The notes below the pieces were generated by a model. That model saw only the letters and a program-made list of their open reading frames with translations, ran no database searches and was not told the DNA's origin. Below are positions 47,062 through 55,179 of a DNA stretch of 64,000 nucleotides, in pieces (the first letter of the stretch is position 1; each line of letters begins with the position of its first letter). The position numbers and the translations under genes are program-made. This DNA comes from Pseudobacteriovorax antillogorgiicola (lineage in GTDB: Bacteria; Bdellovibrionota_B; Oligoflexia; Oligoflexales; Oligoflexaceae), in assembly GCF_900177345.1 (NCBI RefSeq), contig NZ_FWZT01000011.1:62001-126000 (forward strand), read 5' to 3'.

Positions 47062-47437
47062 TTGAGACTTTTCAGTCACATGAAAATGAAACCTACCGGC
47101 ATTGCATCACTTCTCTTAAATGTAGTGATAGCGATCAGCCTTCTGCTGCCAAGCTCACTAAAAGGCAAAACTTCAAGTATCGAGAAGAGGCAAGTAGAGT
47201 GACCCATGGCTTTCTTATGGCACAAGTCAAATTTATCGAAGAAGTCTTCGGAATCGCTGCATAGGTCTGAGAGGTTTTAGACCAAAGACCGGGGATCGGG
47301 TCAAAGTTGGCACCAGAGCTATCGCTAAGACCTTAGATCCGACAACCTACAACTCTACCTGGGTCGTAAAAGTTAAAATTAGACTAATGGACTCAAAGTT
47401 CATATTAGTTTATGACACCATCATTATGACTATGTAG
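47062..47437 (+). pseudogene. probable remnant of a secreted-protein gene
   Basis: A strong AAAGGAGGAG site precedes TTG 47062, which opens a 46-codon frame with a good signal peptide (IASLLLNVVIAISLLLPSS) and ends at TGA 47200-47202. Immediately after, another frame is open from 47198 to TAG 47435-47437 (79 codons) and reads like real protein: GFRPKTGDRVKVGTRAIAKT and TYNSTWVVKVKIRLMDSK. The two together suggest one exported protein of ~125 residues disrupted by a frameshift. Alternatively the first frame alone is a tiny secreted peptide. No family is recognised. Confidence 0.4.
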
Positions 47438-47797
47438 TAACAGATACCTCTACTCGCTAGCTTGCCTTTTATTGAATGGAGTTTCCTAAAAACGATGAAG
47501 TAATTTCGTAATTTTAATGAAGTTATGTATAAAAACTTCATTGATCGACGATCGAACAAAGGTTCATCACACTTTAAGATGGAAGCGACTCTCTGTCTTT
47601 ATCAGCACTTCCGCGAGTTTCTGGTAATTTTTTCCCTCAAAATCGAAAACATCGAACTTTGGTCTACTTGTTGCTTAGTTAACTTGAATAGAAGTTGGGA
47701 ACTACTCATATACAACTGAAAGGCTACCAACGGAACTATTCCTCTCTTTAACTTTTAATACTGTCCTCGAATAAGTCTCAAGGAAGTGAGGTAACTT
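47438..47797 (+). promoter_or_regulatory. promoter region of the KAS-III biosynthetic cluster
   Basis: AT-rich interval upstream of the 17-gene operon, with no credible coding frame (a 64-codon frame at 47525 lacks a ribosome site). Near its start, AATGAAGTT (47516-47524) and AACTTCATT (47534-47542) form a perfect 9-bp inverted repeat with a 9-bp spacer. A partial half-site, GATGAAGTAA, lies just upstream. The arrangement looks like a two-site operator for a dimeric regulator. Regulator unknown. Confidence 0.45.
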
Positions 47798-48748
47798 ATG
47801 GGAATTGGCATCATTGATATTGAATATCAGTTAGGATCCACCCTATGCTCCACTGATGATTACTGTAAAGATCATGGTATTGATCAAGACTTAAGTAGTA
47901 GGTTGCATCGCAATGCCTCCCAACATTACTATAGATCCCATCCAAAAGAGATATTTGAACTCGGAGTGAAGTGCGTTGATGATATCTTACGCAACAATGG
48001 TAAAAAACCGAAAGATGTGTCCTATATAGTCTACTGCCACACATCTCAGGCAAACGTTCTTCCCCCTCCTTTCTCTATTGTCGATATCATTAGGCAATCG
48101 TGTCATCTAACAAACTCAGTTGGGTTCTCGGTGAGTCAACAGAATTGCGTCTCACCGATTCATGCCCTCTCAATATTAAATCAATTGATGGAACGAGAAG
48201 AGGAAGACAAAGTAGCGGTTCTAGTAACCATTGATACTATATTATTAGAGCACCTGCGTAGGATAAGTGATAGCGGTATGCAAAGCGATGGAGCGTCAGC
48301 AATCCTAATAGGTCCCTCTTTTATTGCTGGAAATGAAATAACAGGAATCAGTACATTCAATGATAAGAAAACCCTTCATGGGATACTAGACGATGGTAGT
48401 TATGAGGAAAGCCCCAACTATCTGTGGAACTGTACGTCTCTCATGCGAAAAAGCATGCGTGCCAGTGGTATTTCTGCAAGTTCAATCGAAACAGTTTGTC
48501 CACAGAATACACACAAGCCGTCTTGGCCTATCGTCCTCAATGCTTTAAAGATTCCGCTTGCCAGGTTGCATGACAATGGATTGAACAATATTGGCCATGT
48601 ACTTGGGTCAGATATAGCAATCAATATTAAGGATTCAGGCGCCTATAAAAAGCCTGGTCATCATCTGATTTTCTCTAGTGGTATTGGTGGATGCTTTGGT
48701 TCCTTTGTACTTAAAACTAATAGAATAAATAGGGCAGAGAGAGCATGA
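47798..48748 (+). CDS. ketoacyl-synthase III-like enzyme (KAS-1, full triad)
   Basis: 316 residues of thiolase fold. Among the four related proteins in this cluster it alone keeps all three catalytic residues: Cys117 (SVSQQNCVSPIHAL), His239 (PQNTHKPSW) and Asn264 (LNNIGHVLGSD). It is therefore the best candidate for real condensation or acyl transfer. The segments VSYIVYCHTSQANVLPPPFS and MQSDGASAILIG fit the FabH family, which joins an acyl-CoA or ACP starter to malonyl-ACP. Relatives such as CerJ instead transfer acyl groups to natural products. First gene of the operon, with AAGGAAGTGAGG before the ATG. Confidence 0.8.
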   Translation: MGIGIIDIEYQLGSTLCSTDDYCKDHGIDQDLSSRLHRNASQHYYRSHPKEIFELGVKCVDDILRNNGKKPKDVSYIVYCHTSQANVLPPPFSIVDIIRQSCHLTNSVGFSVSQQNCVSPIHALSILNQLMEREEEDKVAVLVTIDTILLEHLRRISDSGMQSDGASAILIGPSFIAGNEITGISTFNDKKTLHGILDDGSYEESPNYLWNCTSLMRKSMRASGISASSIETVCPQNTHKPSWPIVLNALKIPLARLHDNGLNNIGHVLGSDIAINIKDSGAYKKPGHHLIFSSGIGGCFGSFVLKTNRINRAERA

Positions 48749-49332
48749 TGCAGAACTTTGATCTCAATGAATCCATACTCGTCCCCTACGACAAGAGTTA
48801 CTTTGAAAAGGCCAGGCGCTGGCTCCAGAGAGAAAGCGTTTCGAAGTGGTTAGATATGGGTCTGGGTAAGCAGAAACTAAGCGATATTGAATTGCACGTC
48901 TTCCTTCTCAATCATAACAACAAGATTTTTCTTTATGGTCCGTCTGAAGACAATCTGGTTGGATTAATGTGCTTGAATGGTTTTACGCATCGCATGGGCC
49001 TTGGAGAAGTTTGGGGTATTCGTGGTGAAGCAGGAGGAAGTCGCTATCTTACTATTTCAGCTTTTCTGCGAGTAATCGCGACAGGTTTTTTTGATTGTAA
49101 CCTTGAGTCAATCAGTACCTGGGTTGCAGAACCAAATTTCTTGTCCCACAAGGTTCATGAACGCTGCGGCTTCAAACCTACGGGACGACTTCGGCAGGCT
49201 TATGTCTTAGATGGGAGGCGCTGTGATCGCATTCTCTATGATGTGACTCGCGAAGAGTTTTCCCGGGCTTATCCAAATGTTCTAAGCTTCCGTAAGATGA
49301 AGTCCGCTACCCAGGAGGGGACTGAATGCTAA
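48745..49332 (+). CDS. GNAT-family N-acetyltransferase
   Basis: 195 residues of RimJ/RimL type. EDNLVGLMCLNGFTHRMGLGEVWGIRGE, then YLTISAFLRVIATGFFDCNLESISTWVAEPNFLSHKVHERCGFKPTGRLRQAY, give the usual beta4-alpha3 acetyl-CoA-binding and C-terminal NxxxxxxxexxGF pattern. It probably acylates an amine of the product or an intermediate (inference from cluster context). It overlaps the KAS-1 stop by 4 bp (ATGA) and the next gene start by 7 bp. Confidence 0.78.
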   Translation: MMQNFDLNESILVPYDKSYFEKARRWLQRESVSKWLDMGLGKQKLSDIELHVFLLNHNNKIFLYGPSEDNLVGLMCLNGFTHRMGLGEVWGIRGEAGGSRYLTISAFLRVIATGFFDCNLESISTWVAEPNFLSHKVHERCGFKPTGRLRQAYVLDGRRCDRILYDVTREEFSRAYPNVLSFRKMKSATQEGTEC

Positions 49333-50300
49333 GTAGAATAGGAATCGTTGATGGCGCGTATTGCTTACCAGGCTCAGCTCAGGATATCAAGAAATGGGGC
49401 CCCAAAGTAGGAGTTAGCCAAGACAGAGTAAAAAGACTAATAAGCAATGGTTGCAAGCACTTTCATATAAGTTCCGATGAGTCAGATTCTGACTTGGTAG
49501 TGCGTGCGATTGAGTCGCTGTGGGACAAACTTCCGTTCGTTATCGACACGAAAGACATTTCCTTTATCATTCATGCTAGGACTCAGCCATTTAGTATTCC
49601 AGCGCCACCTGAATCCCTATTAAGCCATGTAAAGCGTAGATTCGGATTCGACCCACTTCTAGACCTGTCGCTAAGCCAGCTAGCATGTGCCTCTGTGATG
49701 AAGGCTATCGAGATAAGCTTGTCTATGCTGACGAGCAACCCTGAAGCAAGTTATGCACTCGTATTAACTTCTGATAGAGTTTTCGGTGAAGCAGAGTATC
49801 GACTAAGACAGGACGGGGGTATTCAAAGTGATGGTGGAGGAGCGCTATTGTTAGGGCGCAAAAATGTTAAGGCTTGGATTGCTCCTCCGATGTTTCGTTA
49901 CCGAAGTAAGCTCCATTTAGGGCCATTGGCCCCCGGGAACGCTCAGATTATAGCTCAGACTTGCTGGAAAGATAGCCGAGACCTGATTCTGCAATCCATA
50001 GACACCTATCAGTTAGGCCCAACGGATATATTACCTATTAATGCGGATCTTTCTCTTTGGCAGTTGATTATCAAGTCTTTGGCTTGGAATACAGATAGGC
50101 TATTCGCAGGTAATATAAAGCGAAGAGGGCATGCTTGCTCGAATGACTTCATCATAAACATGGTCGACTACGGCTTTGAGAGAATCACAGAAAATTGCCC
50201 AATCTTATCCTTTGGCCAATCAAATTTAGGTACTCAAGCATGTATGATTTCTTATCCCGTTAATCAGTACTGGGAGGCACATTTTGAAAGTCTTGCTTAA
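49326..50300 (+). CDS. ketoacyl-synthase III-like protein (KAS-2, Cys only)
   Basis: 324 residues, aligned with KAS-1. Cys121 (LSQLACASVMKAI) fills the nucleophile slot, but the His slot is Asp241 (PINADLSLW) and the Asn slot is Arg in a GNIKRRGHACSND stretch. It could still bind an acyl group as a thioester without decarboxylative condensation. The IQSDGGGALLLG segment keeps the fold. It may pair with KAS-1 or KAS-3. AGGAGGGG lies just upstream. Confidence 0.7.
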   Translation: MLSRIGIVDGAYCLPGSAQDIKKWGPKVGVSQDRVKRLISNGCKHFHISSDESDSDLVVRAIESLWDKLPFVIDTKDISFIIHARTQPFSIPAPPESLLSHVKRRFGFDPLLDLSLSQLACASVMKAIEISLSMLTSNPEASYALVLTSDRVFGEAEYRLRQDGGIQSDGGGALLLGRKNVKAWIAPPMFRYRSKLHLGPLAPGNAQIIAQTCWKDSRDLILQSIDTYQLGPTDILPINADLSLWQLIIKSLAWNTDRLFAGNIKRRGHACSNDFIINMVDYGFERITENCPILSFGQSNLGTQACMISYPVNQYWEAHFESLA

Positions 50301-51177
50301 TTTGTGTATTGAAGCTCTTGACTATAGATACAGCTTTCCACACGGTATATATGAACGAAAGCTTCGCTATCCCTACCTATTGGAGCAATCGGGAAGGCAT
50401 TCTTTGCCAGTAGGGATGACAGCTTCTGTTGACGATCTGCAGAGCGAAAAGCATCATGACGTTGGCGACCATTTAGCAGTTCTGATTGAGAATATCTCTG
50501 CCGATATCAGCGATATTCGAGGCCTTAGACACATTCATAGTCAATGTACGATTAATGATAATTTCTTAGGATCTCGCTGCCTTCGCATACACCATGAGCA
50601 CGGACTTCCTTGTGAAAGTATTGCGATAGATCAGGTGGGAACTGCAGGAATAGGCGCTAGTTTGATGCTTCTGGGCCTTTCTCGTTCACAGGGTTGTGTT
50701 CTACTTACTTGTGCCGATCAATGGCTGAGTCCGTTTACTACAACTTCAATTGAGGGCTTTTCCTACCAAGATGCCTGCGGAGCTTTATTCCTAGGTAGCT
50801 CGTTCACGGATCAAACTATAGCAACGATTGAATGGATCAGTTCATTTTCAGGTCATAAGAGCGAAAGTCATGAGAATCTTTTTCAGAGTTTTTCAATATG
50901 GCTGAGCCGACTTGTGAGAGACAAAGCGTCTTCTCCAGATCTAGTCATCGGGGAAGCCTATCCAACTTACTTAACAAAACATATTGGATCGGTTCTCACT
51001 GTTTCGAATGTGGCCCCTGCACGATCGTCTCACGAAGCGTCAGCTGCAGCTATTGCATCAATCGTAGAGGGATCAAAAAGCCTTCAAAATGGTGGGCGCG
51101 CGCTCATCTGGTCCCTCAGCCTATCAGGCCATGGCTATGCATTCTTTGTAGACTATAACAAAAGAAAGGAACGATAG
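50284..51177 (+). CDS. ketoacyl-synthase III-like protein without Cys (KAS-3)
   Basis: 297 residues beginning at TTG 50284 (GGGAGG upstream), overlapping KAS-2 by 17 bp. Thr120 occupies the nucleophile slot (DQVGTAGIGASLML), and the active-site His is not seen (GEAYPTYLTK). The thiolase-like core is kept (LLTCADQWLSPF, YQDACGALFLG). It is probably non-catalytic and could act as a structural or chain-length partner, as in heterodimeric KAS/CLF pairs (inference). Confidence 0.65.
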   Translation: MKVLLNLCIEALDYRYSFPHGIYERKLRYPYLLEQSGRHSLPVGMTASVDDLQSEKHHDVGDHLAVLIENISADISDIRGLRHIHSQCTINDNFLGSRCLRIHHEHGLPCESIAIDQVGTAGIGASLMLLGLSRSQGCVLLTCADQWLSPFTTTSIEGFSYQDACGALFLGSSFTDQTIATIEWISSFSGHKSESHENLFQSFSIWLSRLVRDKASSPDLVIGEAYPTYLTKHIGSVLTVSNVAPARSSHEASAAAIASIVEGSKSLQNGGRALIWSLSLSGHGYAFFVDYNKRKER

Positions 51178-51178
51178 T

Positions 51179-52414
51179 ATGTCAAAGCATATTTTAGTAC
51201 TAGCGCGAGGAGAAAGTCGAAACTACCGACTCGCAAATGGCAAGCCTGTTTTTTGTGACCTTGATGCTAGGGTTTCGGTATTCACTGATAAAAAAAACAA
51301 AGATATTCTGCTCGAATTGGATGACATTCACGCGGGGCACATTGTCCGCTGGAGGCGCCATCAGGCAATCCTTGAGTTGGCAAAAGAAATTCATAGAGTA
51401 AATCCTCTTTGCGCTGTTGCAGCTTTCTCCGAAGAGGACGTCGAGCTTGCGGCAAGTATCCGGAGGGAGATTGGCATTTCTGGAACCGATTCGGATACTG
51501 CGAAGAAATTTCGTGATAAGGTCTATATGAAAGAGATGCTCGCCGGAGCGAAAACGTTCCGTAACCCGCACTTTAAAGGCGTGTTTACGAAAAGAGACAC
51601 TGAAGAATTCTTAGACAAGTATGGTAAGGTCGTTCTAAAACCTCGGGATAGCCAAGGTTCAAAAGGCGTTGCTATCATTGAAAATAATGAGCAGATAGAA
51701 GAATGGTTTGCTGATGATCCACCCCTCCACGAATTTCAACTTGAAGAGTTTGTCGATGGAGTTCTCTATCATATCAATTCTTTGGTGCAGGGGGAACGAG
51801 CTGTTTTTCACTCAGTTGCTCCTTATATTCCTGAAATGGGGAATATCGATTATTACGAAGGACGACCATTCGTTTCAGTCATCGAAACTGAGCCAAAAGT
51901 CTGCGAGACCCTAGAAGCTGTCGCTAATGAAGTTATCACTCTTCTCGGTCTGCAGAAAGGCGTCACCCACCTAGAGGTTTTCCTTAATAACAAAGGTGAG
52001 ATCGTGTTTTGTGAAGTCGCAGCGCGAGCAGGGGGTGGAGGTATCGTCGCCATGATTGAAGAGGCCAGTGGAGTCAATCTGAATCGTGAGCTACTAAAAA
52101 TTGAGCTTGATGAGGGTTGGACAGATTCGCTAGTGCCAATTGGTGAGGAGCGGAGATCCTGTGGCTTAATTGGAATACGCAACCATAGATTTGGAAGCGT
52201 AACATCTATCCCTAGTCTAGCTGAATTCAAGAACACCTGGATTCACCGATCAGAGATAAATTCCAGAATTGGAATGACAGCATTACCAGCGTCTCACTGT
52301 ACAGATTTTTCAGCTTTCTTCATCGTTTCGGGTAAGTCTTATCAAGAAACGTTAGATCGTATTTTAAGTATAAATATGCATTTCAACGAACATTTTAAAG
52401 TAGAATCACTGTAG
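51179..52414 (+). CDS. ATP-grasp ligase
   Basis: 411 residues in carbamoyl-phosphate-synthase/L-amino-acid-ligase style: an N-terminal Rossmann-like part, then GKVVLKPRDSQGSKGVAI as the ATP-binding loop, QLEEFVDGVLYHINSLVQ, and the metal-binding EVFLNNKGEIVFCEVAARAGGG. Family members join a carboxylate to an amine via an acyl phosphate, as in dipeptide or dapdiamide-type synthesis. In this cluster it probably makes an amide bond in the product. It starts 2 bp after the KAS-3 stop. Confidence 0.8.
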   Translation: MSKHILVLARGESRNYRLANGKPVFCDLDARVSVFTDKKNKDILLELDDIHAGHIVRWRRHQAILELAKEIHRVNPLCAVAAFSEEDVELAASIRREIGISGTDSDTAKKFRDKVYMKEMLAGAKTFRNPHFKGVFTKRDTEEFLDKYGKVVLKPRDSQGSKGVAIIENNEQIEEWFADDPPLHEFQLEEFVDGVLYHINSLVQGERAVFHSVAPYIPEMGNIDYYEGRPFVSVIETEPKVCETLEAVANEVITLLGLQKGVTHLEVFLNNKGEIVFCEVAARAGGGGIVAMIEEASGVNLNRELLKIELDEGWTDSLVPIGEERRSCGLIGIRNHRFGSVTSIPSLAEFKNTWIHRSEINSRIGMTALPASHCTDFSAFFIVSGKSYQETLDRILSINMHFNEHFKVESL

Positions 52415-52423
52415 GAGAATATC

Positions 52424-52687
52424 ATGCTAGCAAGAGATAAAGTGCAAGGCGATGCAGCGCTAAAACTAAAGCAGATCCTTTTCAATGTACTAGGCACAGA
52501 TGAGTCTATTGCAATCGAAGATGATACAAATCTCTTCGAGATTGGTCTAGTTTCAATAAACGTTGTGGAAGTCCTAACGCAGATAGAAGAGGTTTTTCAT
52601 TTCACGATCGATATCGAGGATGTTTCACCAGAGCTTTTCGCGCAGTTTGGAACTCTTAGAGACTTTGTTAGAAGGAAGATAAAGTGA
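52424..52687 (+). CDS. acyl carrier protein
   Basis: 87 residues with the four-helix carrier-protein pattern. Ser44 in the motif FEIGLVSINVVE is the phosphopantetheine attachment site; the usual DSL triplet is changed to VSI, which keeps the Ser. The TAGGAG site precedes the ATG by 7 bases. The carrier probably holds the intermediate worked on by the synthases and dehydrogenases encoded around it. The stop overlaps the next GTG start. Confidence 0.85.
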   Translation: MLARDKVQGDAALKLKQILFNVLGTDESIAIEDDTNLFEIGLVSINVVEVLTQIEEVFHFTIDIEDVSPELFAQFGTLRDFVRRKIK

Positions 52688-53679
52688 AGCAGACGTTTAC
52701 CATTGGAATACAGGATTCGGCTGCTGTAGTACCTACATCAATCGGAAACATTCGATCATGGAGTCGTGATTGTCTTGAGACCTTAGCTATGAAGCGCTCG
52801 GATCATTACACCGATGTTGTAAATATGCTGCTTGTACAATTACCAAATATAGATTTTCGATCCGTGCTTACTGAGGGAATATCTAAATGTGGCGATGAGC
52901 AATTTCTCTATACGGAAGATCAAAGCCAGTTCGATATTGCACTGAAAGCCCTACGCAAGCTGTGCGCCAATGATGAGATAAGCAACTCATTAATCTATAG
53001 TCACAGTTCAATAGAGGAAGCTGTCTATGCCTCCAATGCATCGCGGCTCGCTGCAGCCATGGATTGGTCAAGTCGTCCCCATTTTGCTTTGTCACAAATG
53101 GGTAGCGTTAGCTTTTTCCAGGCATTGAAGATTATAGATCAAAGCTCAAATTTCACTGTCGATGAATTTTCTGTCTATTGCAGTGCGGAAAGGTGGCCAA
53201 AACCCTATCCACGTTCTAAAGGATCCTTAGACCCCTTATCGGATGGAGCTTGTGCTCTTAGAATCAGCAGATCGGACCAGGCAAGACTTAAACTTCTTCA
53301 GATCTACCAGGAAGGATGTGAACCCTTTTTGAGCCTAGAGCAAGGTAAGGTAAGCTTCGACAGCGAGAGAATGAAGAATTTTGCCATGGGAGCTCTCGAT
53401 CGGGCTCTAGAAAATGTCTCTGAAAATCTTTCTGTGAAGATCGTACTTTCCTGTCCTTCTAAAAAGGTTGCTGATGCTATTTATAAAGATTCAAATTTAC
53501 GATTTGAACCTCTTAATGAGAAGCTCGGGTATTTTGCCAGTGCTGATGTTACGTATATGGTACATCAAGTCGTGGAACAGCTGAAGGTCGAACCTATGTC
53601 TTGGATCGACGATCTTCTACTTTTTTGTGGTATTAGTAGTAATGGAAATTTTGGGGCGGCGCTATTTTCCCCTCACTAA
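52684..53679 (+). CDS. ketoacyl-synthase III-like protein without Cys (KAS-4)
   Basis: 331 residues starting at GTG 52684 (GTGA overlap). It aligns with KAS-1 at LSQMGSVSFFQAL, where Ser141 replaces the nucleophilic Cys. The position equivalent to KAS-1 His239 is not conserved either. The SDGACALRIS segment retains the thiolase fold. It is the most divergent of the four and is probably non-catalytic. A Ser could in principle carry an ester, but that is speculation. Confidence 0.6.
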   Translation: MKQTFTIGIQDSAAVVPTSIGNIRSWSRDCLETLAMKRSDHYTDVVNMLLVQLPNIDFRSVLTEGISKCGDEQFLYTEDQSQFDIALKALRKLCANDEISNSLIYSHSSIEEAVYASNASRLAAAMDWSSRPHFALSQMGSVSFFQALKIIDQSSNFTVDEFSVYCSAERWPKPYPRSKGSLDPLSDGACALRISRSDQARLKLLQIYQEGCEPFLSLEQGKVSFDSERMKNFAMGALDRALENVSENLSVKIVLSCPSKKVADAIYKDSNLRFEPLNEKLGYFASADVTYMVHQVVEQLKVEPMSWIDDLLLFCGISSNGNFGAALFSPH

Positions 53680-53690
53680 TTGGAGTATGT

Positions 53691-53972
53691 ATGTCTCTCA
53701 TTCAACTAGAAGATAAAGATTATAAAATAGTCGCGCAAGACTCAAAGCTAAGAGCAAGCAGTTTTACTGACTGTCTCTTGAGTGAAGTAAAATTTGTAGA
53801 CTCGAACTTTCAGAATAGTCTTTTTAAAGAATGTTCCTTTAAGGATACCTCATTTCAAGAAGTAGATCTTTCCGGAGTTTCAATTTCTGACTGTGAATAC
53901 CAAGGTATGACTATTGAAGGAGTGCCTGTAAGAGATCTGATTACGGTCTATAAAGAGAAAATGGGGCTGTAG
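53691..53972 (+). CDS. small pentapeptide-repeat protein
   Basis: 93 residues with about eight A(D/N)LXX-like pentapeptide units (SSFTD CLLSE VKFVD SNFQN and so on) forming a right-handed quadrilateral helix. Such proteins, like QnrA or the microcin-associated McbG, can mimic DNA and protect gyrase. Here it could be a self-protection factor for the cluster product or simply a scaffold. It sits within the operon between KAS-4 and the acyl-CoA dehydrogenase, which argues for a dedicated role. Confidence 0.75.
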   Translation: MSLIQLEDKDYKIVAQDSKLRASSFTDCLLSEVKFVDSNFQNSLFKECSFKDTSFQEVDLSGVSISDCEYQGMTIEGVPVRDLITVYKEKMGL

Positions 53973-53973
53973 T

Positions 53974-55161
53974 ATGTTTCTGGATAAACTTGTACATCAA
54001 GATATGGATGCTTTAAAAAAGGATTTCCCAGAGGAAGGAGTAGCGTTTGAAGAAGTACTTCACCACTTGCCAACTTATGTAGTTCCTTCTGATAAGACAA
54101 GTAGTATCTGTCCTTCATTATGGAACACATTGAATCTGTATTTTCTCAATCGCATGAATATCCCCCTGAATTTAGGGGGACTAAATATTGCTTCGAAAGC
54201 ATACCATCGAACCTTGCTGTTCGAAGAAATGGGTAGAATCGGACCGGGCATTTCTATTTCTCTGCCCGGTCCTGGACTTTCAATGCCCCCTGTTTTCGCA
54301 CTTGGTACTCGAGAGCAACAAGAATCGTATGTTAAAGACTTCCTCACCGATTCAGAACCTGTTTGGGGGGCTTTTGCCATCACTGAGCCTTCCTGTGGCT
54401 CAGATGCTACTGCAATACAAACACGCATCGATAAAGATGGTGACTCTTTCCTACTAAGCGGCGAGAAGTGTTTTGTAACCAATGGAGCACGAGCGACGAA
54501 GCTAGTTGTTTTTGCTAGCATAGCACCTGATAAAGGCCGCTTTGGGATCCGAGCTTTTGTCGTAGATAGAGCAAAAGCTGGCGTTTCAATCGACCGAGTC
54601 GAAAATATGATGGGGCTTAGGCCGAGTCAACTAACTAATTTTTCATTCGATCGAGTGAGGCTAGAAAGCAGTGATATGCTTGGACACACTGGCAAAAGAG
54701 GGCCTTTGATAGACGCCTTTGCAGGTGCTCAGCAAGCCTGGGACTACATGAGACCATGTTTAGCAGCAGTTATCAACGGCTGTTGCTTGTCAGCGCTAAA
54801 TTTAGCAGAGCATAGTCTCAAAACAGATCAAAGTAGTCTAACTGTCAAGCAAATCCTCAATCTTGAGAGCAAGATTAGTCTCTGGAGGCTTCGACTAGAT
54901 GCTGCTCGCGGCTTATGCTTTAAGGCAGTAAGAAAGTACGATGAAGGTGCTTCATGCTCCTTGGAAGCTTCTATGGCTAAAGCATCTAGTTCTAGCTTGG
55001 CTATGGAAATCGCTCACGAACTATATGATATCTTTCACTATGAAGCTTGTCAGCCAGGAAGTTTTTGGCAAAGGTTCTATCGAGATGCGAAGGCCTTCGA
55101 TATTCTAGAGGGTACGGGTGATATGCAAAGGATGATGGTTGCACAATTGTACAGACCTTAA
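53974..55161 (+). CDS. acyl-CoA dehydrogenase-type flavoenzyme
   Basis: 395 residues, full length for the family. WGAFAITEPSCGSDATAIQT binds FAD, GDSFLLSGEKCFVTNGA and IRAFVVDRAKAGVSIDRVENMMGLRPSQL fit the middle domain, and Glu379 in ILEGTGDMQRM is in the usual catalytic base position near the C-terminus. In biosynthetic clusters such enzymes often oxidise acyl or aminoacyl groups held on a carrier protein, as in pyrrole formation from prolyl-PCP. That use is inferred here. It starts 1 bp after the pentapeptide-repeat stop. Confidence 0.88.
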   Translation: MFLDKLVHQDMDALKKDFPEEGVAFEEVLHHLPTYVVPSDKTSSICPSLWNTLNLYFLNRMNIPLNLGGLNIASKAYHRTLLFEEMGRIGPGISISLPGPGLSMPPVFALGTREQQESYVKDFLTDSEPVWGAFAITEPSCGSDATAIQTRIDKDGDSFLLSGEKCFVTNGARATKLVVFASIAPDKGRFGIRAFVVDRAKAGVSIDRVENMMGLRPSQLTNFSFDRVRLESSDMLGHTGKRGPLIDAFAGAQQAWDYMRPCLAAVINGCCLSALNLAEHSLKTDQSSLTVKQILNLESKISLWRLRLDAARGLCFKAVRKYDEGASCSLEASMAKASSSSLAMEIAHELYDIFHYEACQPGSFWQRFYRDAKAFDILEGTGDMQRMMVAQLYRP

Positions 55162-55179
55162 ACAAAGAGGAAATATGGT

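Noticed and set aside
47525-47719. 64-codon plus-strand frame in the cluster promoter region
   Set aside because: Its start lies inside the inverted repeat, there is no ribosome site, and the sequence reads like random AT-rich DNA.
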